Below, piece by piece: positions 56,716 to 64,000 of a stretch of 64,000 nt of DNA. The notes below the pieces were generated by a model, which had not been told where the DNA came from, searched no databases, and was given only the letters and a program-made list of their open reading frames with translations. The position numbers and the translations under genes are program-made. The DNA is from Melieria omissa (taxonomy: Eukaryota; Arthropoda; Insecta; Diptera; Ulidiidae), in assembly GCA_963971225.1 (NCBI GenBank), contig OZ020268.1, forward strand, positions 53,246,404 through 53,310,403. The letters run 5' to 3'. Positions within the stretch are counted from its first letter, which is position 1; the number at the start of each line of letters is the position of its first letter.

Positions 56716-58089
56716 AAAAAACTACTACGCTATTAATTTCTCTTTGCTTTTCTTTTCCCCCTTTTTCTCTTTTCTTTTCTTATAGCACAATTTTTTGCAA
56801 GTCTTAATATTTCATTCAAGCACTGAAATATTTCTACACGAGAAATTGCCGTCCATTCGTCACTGTCTGTTTGGCATTGTGTCGCTCAGTTGCCGAATCG
56901 TTCGCTCAATCGCCGTTGACTCGCAGACAAGTGGCGGCTTGTCAGTTTTGTCCACTTTATCGCGTAATTGAGCAATTTTTATTTATTTCACAATTGCTAA
57001 GAATTTTGTCGTATTTTTTTGTGCCAGTCATTTTGTGGCAGGTGACAGATTCGTAGCAATTTGTGTTGGCAATTGTAGCAGTTGCTCACTTGCTTACTTC
57101 ATTGCTTACAATTGTATTGTGTGGACAGGCGGTGACGACTTGTATTATTTGATCGAAATGAAAAATGAGCGCATTACGAAAAACAATTGAGGGGTAGGAC
57201 GGTACATGGCCACCGAAGTGGACAAAGGCAAAGAGCTTCAACTGTTATCAGTTTCAATCTATTAGATCAGTTTACTCTTAAACAAATCATCGCTTGAAAG
57301 TTTTAGGCAACTTTGAGAACAATGAATTCGATTCAGTTATTGCAACTACAACTCTCATTCATTCACCAATTTAGTTGCATCATGAACAGTCAACAATAAT
57401 TTCTCTAAGCACAAATGTTGGCCACTGCTATTACACCAGCATTATCAACTTTACAGCCGCCATTAGCCAGAAAACCACAAAAATCTCCACCACTACTTGG
57501 CACACACACACAACCAGCTGCACCACTACCAGTTAAACACTATGAACGCCACTACGGTTTCGGCCACTTTGTGGTTTATGCCACATTTTGAAAAGCGCAC
57601 TTAACCCATTCGTTGTGGTGGTTGGATAGTTTTGTTGTGGCTGCTGCAATTTTATTGTTTCTTTTTGCTATTGTTTATGTAGTTCTTGCTGCTACTATTG
57701 CTGTTGTTATTCTTTTGGGTTTATGTACGTGAAAACATTTACAGCGCTGTAAAATGTTTGTAAAAGAAGTGAGAAGACTGTGATTTTCATTTCTAAATGC
57801 AGCACTCGAGCCACTTCAGTGCTGGCACATTGACTTTGACTGTAAACACTCAAAGTTGAACGCGCTGAGAATGCTAAGAGTTTTGTTGTACTTTGTCCAA
57901 AGATGGTTGGTTGCTTTAGTTGAAGTAAGAGTCAAAGATAGTTCAAAAGATGCAAAATATTTCGTATGGAACAATTTGAAATGGTTGAAATTGTGTTTTA
58001 TTTATTACATAATAAATTTACACTGCATCAAACTCAAAAAATAATTCTAAATTAAAAAAACAATAATTGTTTATAATTAAAATGTTGAA
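56716..58089. other. Intergenic, no gene recognised
   Basis: No supported feature; CACACA and TTG runs only. Confidence 0.4.
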
Positions 58090-59205
58090 AACTGACCTGT
58101 TTTCATTGGTTTTAAAGCCAAAATTAGCCATCAAAATCGAAGTAATTATCGTAAAAATATTATTTTGACACCATAATGGGATAAATAACTTCTGAAACTG
58201 TAGTTTTAAAAGCAAAATTGGCAAAAAAATCTTACAAATAATTTCTGAAATAGTATTTTTAAAGCCAACATTGGCCGACAAACTCAGGCAAATAACACTG
58301 TGCGACAATTTTGGAGTCATGGAATCTAACCCGGAACCGACCAAGACTAATCGATAGTACTCTTATAGCAACACAAATGCGATTTTGCATTAATATTAAT
58401 AGAATAAAAACACGTTTTTTTGTATTACAATCAAAAAAAGTCGATTTTTTTAACATTGACCCCCAAAATTTCGATAAGGTGTAATAATTTTGTTACACAG
58501 TCTTCAGAGAATTTGTTCATCTAAGAATTAGCAGCAAGTTTGCTGAAGACAGCAATACAAAATTTGGAATATCTTAAGACTTATAAAGAAAAAACTGGTT
58601 GCAAAAATCCTAATACACATAAACTTTACACGGCTGTAACTTGTAAAATGCAACTAACTTTGCAAAACCCAGCCAGGGTTTTGGTACTCTATAAGAGTAC
58701 TATCGATTAGTCTTGGTCGGTTCCGGGTTAGAAAAAGCTGTCGCACAGTGTAATCAATGGAAAGTATTTTTAAAGGTAAATTTGGCTACAAAGTCGGAGA
58801 AATAATTACTTAAATAGTATTTTCAAAGCCAAAATTGGCCACCAAAATTTGGAAAAAATCACTGGAACATATTTTTAAAGCTCAAATTGGCCGCCAAATC
58901 GGGGCAATAATCACTGGAGGAGAATTTTTAAAGCTAAAATTGGCCAATAAAATCAGAAAAATAGTCACTGGATAGTATTTTTTAAACCCAAATTGGCCAT
59001 AAAAATCGGCGAAATAATCATTGGAAAAGTCTTTTTAAAGCCAAAATTTGTCACCAAAATCAACAAAATATTCACTTTAAAAGTATTTTTAAAGCCAACA
59101 TTGGCTAATAAAATCGGGAAAACAATTACTGGAAAAGTATTTGTAAAGCCAAAATTTGGCCAACAATATCGTCGAAATAATCATTGGAAAAGTATTTGAC
59201 GAACT
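58090..59205. repeat. Minisatellite, about 53-54-bp unit
   Basis: Core AAAGCCAAAATTGGCCA followed by AATAATCACTGGAAAAGTAT recurs at 58117, 58207, 58260, 58772, 58825, 58877, 58930, 58985, 59037, 59091 and 59146. It is interrupted by the TIR element at 58296-58750. Confidence 0.85.
58296..58750. mobile_element. TIR element (CACTG ends, TAA target) inside minisatellite
   Basis: 455 bp with ends CACTGTGCGACA, then after a short mismatch a long inverted match including AACCCGGAACCGACCAAGAC and TAATCGATAGTACTCTTATA. Flanked by TAA. Removing 455 plus 3 bp leaves exactly 54 bp between neighbouring units (58260, 58772). CACTG start plus 3-bp duplication suggests the CACTA group. Confidence 0.82.
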
Positions 59206-60239
59206 TGTCGTGCTATATAAAAACAAATTGATTAATGTTTATAAGTTATTTTTTATGTTCGGAACAAATTTTTACATCTATGTCATCGGAAAACCCACCC
59301 AAAAACTCAAAAGGTGCTTTAAACTAGTCAGAAACCTGTTCAAAATTAAACCTTCCCATTTGATATCAAACACCGTGCAATAATTCTGTCAGAATTTGCT
59401 TCAACTAATGAAAGAATTAAAGTACAGTAGTGAGAACATTTAAGTGAACGACTAAATAAATCGACACACAAAAAATTGCCAAACAGTTCAACATGTCACA
59501 GTCAAAGCTGCAATACCCACACAACTGCCGCAATAATGCCAAAAGCCAATTGAAACTAAAACTAAAAAAACCACTCACTCTCGATACGCTGTGAAAAACT
59601 GTCAAATATTAGGATTTTCTTTATGAAAAACGAACACTAGACCCGCGCAACGCAGCAAGTGGCGCATTGCTGTTGACAGCAAGTGGCAAAGTGATACGCT
59701 GTTGCATGTTGCACGCAGTGGCCTTTGGCGCGCTTGTTGACAATTGGCAAATGTAATAAAATGCGGGCAAGCTGCAGGTGACACACACTCGTGCAACGAT
59801 ATTTTTTTCATAGCTGCATACTTGGTCTATGCGCGACTCGTATGTGGGGAACATAACTGGGCGTCAAACACGCAGAGAAACATGCAGGCAGGCGGCAAGT
59901 GACAGCAATTGCTGTAGGTGCGACAATGTGTCGCGTACTTTGTGTGAGTTGATCACACAAACAACAGTTTACAGTTGGCAGTAATTTGTTGCGACCGTAT
60001 ACCGAATGCTGCTGGTGACACTGGCAACTAGCGTCAATATTGTTGACACTTATTTGTTGATTTTTGCGCGAGAGTGACAAGTGTGACTCGAGTGTGGTGC
60101 CGACTGCATAGTGATGGACGCACTATTGTTGAGCATAGGATCAGGCAGCAATGTGAGGAGGAGGGAGAGTATATGGCAAAAATGTTACTGGAATTGACGA
60201 TAAAAGTCAATTTATATGCTGGTTTCTTGTTTGTATGTA
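59206..60239. other. Intergenic, no gene recognised
   Basis: Only short ORFs without recognisable content. Confidence 0.4.
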
Positions 60240-60610
60240 TTTCCTATGCGAGATCAATATCACTCATATGCACCGATGGACAGTCACAGCAGCAGCGACA
60301 AAATAAGCGTTGAAAAGTATAGCAGAAAGTTAACTGCAGAAAGTTAACTGCTGCGGAAAAGTCAACAAAACATGATTTTAATACCAGCGACTGTTTTGTT
60401 AAATATTTCCAGTGCCAAATCAATGTCACTCATACGCACCAGCGACCAGTCAGGAGGAAAATGTAAATTGATACATATATTAAAAATTTTGCTCCAAGTA
60501 CCACGAAAGAATCTGCAAAAATTAATTTGTATAACAGCTTCTTTTTCTCTGAATTTTTAATGTAAGTTCAATATCACTCATACGCACCAGTGGGCAGTCT
60601 CAGCAGTAGA
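60240..60610. repeat. Three spaced copies of a 30-bp motif
   Basis: TCAATATCACTCATACGCAC followed by CAG(T/C)G..CAGTC occurs near 60254, 60419 and 60569 with intervals of about 150-165 bp. Confidence 0.65.
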
Positions 60611-61539
60611 AGCAGCAGGCAAAAGCATTACATTTTCACGCAACTTCGTGCACCCGTTTCCTACCAAATCCAACTGTCATGATTTATGCGCATCGCAAGC
60701 GTAGTGTCAACATGCATTTGTGCCACATTGCCAACTCAATAAATTCAAAACGTTGCCGCACGCAACTGAAACGCTTTGCTGCTTTTTCGCATTTCAGCTC
60801 TTTCTACTCTCGGCCGCTAAAAGACTAACTAAAACAGCATAAATTCTTAAAGGCTCTCATGCGGCATGTTGCACTTCACTGCTGTGTGCCGCCCATAATC
60901 GTTGGCGACAATTTGAGTCATTGCAGCGCGACGGCCTGTGCCCCAGTGCGCCACCGACACACTGCACCGAACGCTCAAGCACACAAACAACGCCAGCAGT
61001 GCGGTACGGCCGTGTTGTGTTGTGTGTGTGCTAAAGACAAACACAAACACACACACGCAGACTTGCATAGACCGAACTATTTGGCGCGCCCCGACGTGGC
61101 CAAAGCACGCTCACGCTTATCTGCGTTCCTGGTGCATGGATTTTCGCTGGGATTGTGCGCGCCGCCGCTTTAGCTGTCAGTGTGTTGCGCTTTTATTTTG
61201 TGTGGCAGTGTCGTTCGTTGCCTTTCATTCTACATTTATCGCTGTTGTATGCTCGGCAGTTGCCGCTGTCTACTCAAATGACTTTTTAAATTTTCTTGCT
61301 GCCTGTTTGAGAATGTTTTCCCTTATTTTATTTTTTGTATTATTTTTTATTTTATTTTATTTACTGGCATTGCATTTTCTCTTATCTTTTAACGAAAATT
61401 ATTTTGCCTGGCGTTGTTTGAGTTTTATATTTTTTGCGTATATGCCGTTTGTGTGTTCTGTGCTGCTTTTGGTTTCTAATACGAAATTCTGTTTGTCAGC
61501 GCTTAAACCCATATTTGGTTGAATTACAAGTACAGGTAC
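60611..61539. other. Intergenic, no gene recognised
   Basis: A 194-codon ORF (60938-61522) is Cys/Phe-rich without any recognisable domain and overlaps other frames; not called. Confidence 0.35.
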
Positions 61540-62420
61540 ATAGAAGAACAATTGGACAGTCATAAAATGAGTAGAATAAATTGATGAATGCACGGACGTA
61601 TGATTGAATAACTCACTGCGATAAACAAAGCAATGTACGGTAGGCATTCACGGATACATAAATTTGATGTATGAATGGGCAAAAGAATGAATGCACGCAC
61701 GGAAGAACAGAGAGTCATACATGAAGAAGAACTAACGCAAGAATTACCAAACGGATCTTATATGAATAAGATGAATGAATTGACAAATGGATGAATCCTT
61801 AGAAGGAAGAACAAATATATTTAGATGAAGAAGAACCTACGAAGGAATAGTCAAATAGAAGAATATATGAGAAAATATTTATGAATGGACAAAAGAATGA
61901 ATCATTACATGGAAGAACAAACGGATTTAGATGAAGAAAGACTAACGAAAGAATAGCCAAAGAGATTAACATATGAAAAGATTATGAATACATGAAAGAG
62001 ATGAATGAATGGACAAATATGAATCTACACATGGAACAACAAACGGTCCTACATGAAGAAGAACCAACGAGAGAAACTCCAAACAGATGAGTACAGGAAG
62101 AAGATAAATGAATAGGTAAAAGGAAGATAGATAGAATAGATTTAGATGAAGAAGAACCTACGAAGGTAGTCAAATAGATGAATATATGAAAAATTTGAAT
62201 GAATGGACAAAAGAATGAATCATTACATGGACGAACAAGCGGATTTAGATGAAGAAGAACTAACAAAAAAATAGCGAAAGAGATGAATTTATGAATAAGA
62301 TGAATGAAAATATGAACCAAACATAGGAGAACAGACGATCGTATATGAAGAAGACGAACGAAAGTTTAGCTAAACAAATGAAGAGATAAATAAGATGAAC
62401 CACGGAGGCTTCGATGAACA
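61540..62420 (+). repeat. GAATGA/GATGAAGAAGAA minisatellite, unit about 115 bp
   Basis: At least six imperfect copies of a unit with GAATGGACAAAAGAATGAAT, CATTACATGGAAGAACAAAC and GATTTAGATGAAGAAGAAC. The longest minus-strand frame (62366-62920) is an artefact of this composition. Confidence 0.75.
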
Positions 62421-62559
62421 TATGAAAGGGACAGACGGATCCAAAAATGAAAAGCTGATGGATGAATAGGTGGACGTACGGAAAGAAGGATAGACATTTG
62501 GATAGGCAAATACATAGGTATTAATATGTCTAATAGACGAACAAAAGCACAGATGAAGG

Positions 62560-62790
62560 AACGCACTACTGAACGAAAGTACAAATGAATGAAAGCATAG
62601 ACGAATGAGAGTGCAGACGAATGAAAACACAGACGACTGGAAGTACAGAGGAACGAAAACACAGACGAATGAGAGAACATACGATCGAAAACACAGGCGA
62701 ATGAGAGTACAGATGAATGAAAACAGAGATGAATAAAATCACAGACAAACGAAAACACAGATGAACGAATAACAGACAAATAGATGAGAA
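62560..62790 (+). repeat. 17-bp minisatellite
   Basis: About 13 variants of ACGAATGAAAACACAGA in tandem, directly beyond the 115-bp array. Confidence 0.8.
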
Positions 62791-62799
62791 GACAAGCAT

Positions 62800-64000
62800 A
62801 CATACAACTGAAAAGATGAAAACATAGACCAACGAGTGAAGTGACTGGCACATAGCCAAAACTACATTGATACTTCTGATGTTGTGGATCACTAGCTCGT
62901 ACATCTGTGCGCAACAACAATGCTTCCTTCTATTCACTACCACATCAAAACCAAATTAAAGGGACACAGAGTAAAAAGTGAACCTTGCAACTCTTCACGT
63001 TGCCAGCCGTAACTCGTTGCTACATTTCGCTTAAGTGCTGCATAATTTTGCTCTCAAGGCAACAATTGCTGCAGCGACAACTGTCATTTGTTGTCGTTGT
63101 CGTCTGGAAGATGCTGCAACGTTACGAGCAACAAACAAAACGGCAGCTTTTTAAACGCGCACCAGTTCAGTTGCACGTTCGAAATTTTCGTTAATTTTGC
63201 TCTCAACTGCTGGCAGCAAATGCGCCGCGAGCTGAATTTCACTTTATGCTGCAAGCATTTCTTCTACATTGCCAGTCGCAGCAGCATTTGTGTGCCGGCA
63301 TCTGCTGGATTATATCGTCTTTGCAAATGTTGGCAGCATGCTTTGTTGTTGCCAACGACATGGCTATTGCTACTGCTGCTGCTGGTGCTGGCTAAACATT
63401 TGGTTATGCGCTCATGTTGTTGTTGCTGCTGGCTTGCATATCCCAGCTGCCTGAAGCGCGGCGCATTTGTCTTCTTGGCCGCATGCCCGAAGCAGAGCAG
63501 AGTGTGTGTGTTTAGTTTCCGTTGCTGCAACACGCATTTGCCTTATTTAACACACAAACACTGTGTATGTGTGTGTGTGAGAGAGAAAAATCTATTTAGA
63601 TACGAGAACATATACACAGATAAACAGGGACTGACACCGTAGACTGAACGCAACATGATATGCGCATAACTGACAACGAAATTAGGATAATGTCGGATGT
63701 GGCTGCTACAAGCGCAACCAACTACGACTACAACTACATCGACAACGACAACTGCCACCATCGTTGCAACTGCAACTGCAGCCGTGACAGTGGCAGCGCC
63801 AGCAATGTCAGCGTCAGTCACACGAGCAGCGCACAGCGAAATGCCGACATGGCGATTTGTGTTGCCTGCATTCCTGTTGTTAGGCAACCGAAGCGGAAAA
63901 TCTTCCGCTGTGCGCGTCGAACGGTTGCGGTGGCATTTGGCCTCGTCGAAACATTGTTGTTGGAAAGTAGCTTAAAGCGTTAAATAATTTGAATATTTCA
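62800..64000. other. Intergenic, no gene recognised
   Basis: TTG/GCTGCT-rich DNA, a GTGTGTGTGAGAGAG patch at 63566-63587 and Thr-rich ACAACT-type sequence near 63720-63790. The 184- and 114-codon ORFs are low in recognisable content. Confidence 0.4.

Noticed and set aside
60938..61522. 194-codon Cys/Phe-rich ORF
   Set aside because: No recognisable motif, overlapping ORFs in other frames, no promoter or splice evidence.
62366..62920. 184-codon minus-strand ORF with hydrophobic look
   Set aside because: Product of the GAATGA minisatellite; repeats explain it.

Overview
This is eukaryotic nuclear DNA from an insect, most likely a higher dipteran and plausibly a tephritid fruit fly. The evidence is AT-rich non-coding sequence, abundant CAA/TTG trinucleotide runs, a GT-AG intron in a small secreted-peptide gene, and mariner, hAT, Transib, piggyBac-like, Jockey-superfamily, RTE and Ty3/gypsy-like elements typical of fly genomes. 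Nothing bacterial (operons, CRISPR, ribosome-binding sites) is present. The species assignment is inference.

Left part (1-28.3 kb): a tandemly duplicated giant inverted repeat. Unit 1 has a left arm (2270-7861), a 3.47-kb spacer (7862-11332) and a right arm (11333-16999) that is the reverse complement of the left. The right side continues into a disrupted Gag gene, a tRNA-Leu primer-binding site and an LTR (to about 18925). Unit 2 repeats the design in truncated form: left arm 18913-21051, spacer 21052-24531, right arm 24532-28288. Each arm carries one copy of a two-exon gene for a 56-residue secreted peptide of unknown family. The window therefore holds four copies in divergent pairs (A minus, B plus, C minus, D plus). 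Unit 1 copies have a tandemly doubled 154-bp promoter module and unit 2 copies a single one. Copy D has five nucleotide changes relative to B, all amino-acid changing, next to an identical intron. Each gene is followed by the same tRNA-derived SINE. The spacer holds a hAT-like element whose terminus coincides exactly with the break in symmetry, a second SINE with a different tRNA head, and an internally deleted mariner. A non-LTR retrotransposon (1-2268) has inserted into the Gag copy of the left arm.

Right part (28.3-64 kb): no convincing host gene is visible. It contains several minisatellites (29.4-31.9, 33.6-34.7, 45.6-46.4, 58.1-59.2, 61.5-62.8 kb), an LTR remnant, RTE fragments and a set of non-autonomous DNA transposons with visible inverted repeats and target duplications. 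Its clearest feature is a full-length Transib element (37062-40790) with perfect CGCCG target duplications, ends identical to the RAG recombination heptamer CACAGTG, and a RAG1-like transposase interrupted by a single stop codon.

How the parts fit: transposon insertions and rearrangement appear to have built and decorated an amplicon that multiplies a small secreted-peptide gene. Arm-to-arm exchange seems to have spread some changes (promoter doubling) while leaving others arm-specific.
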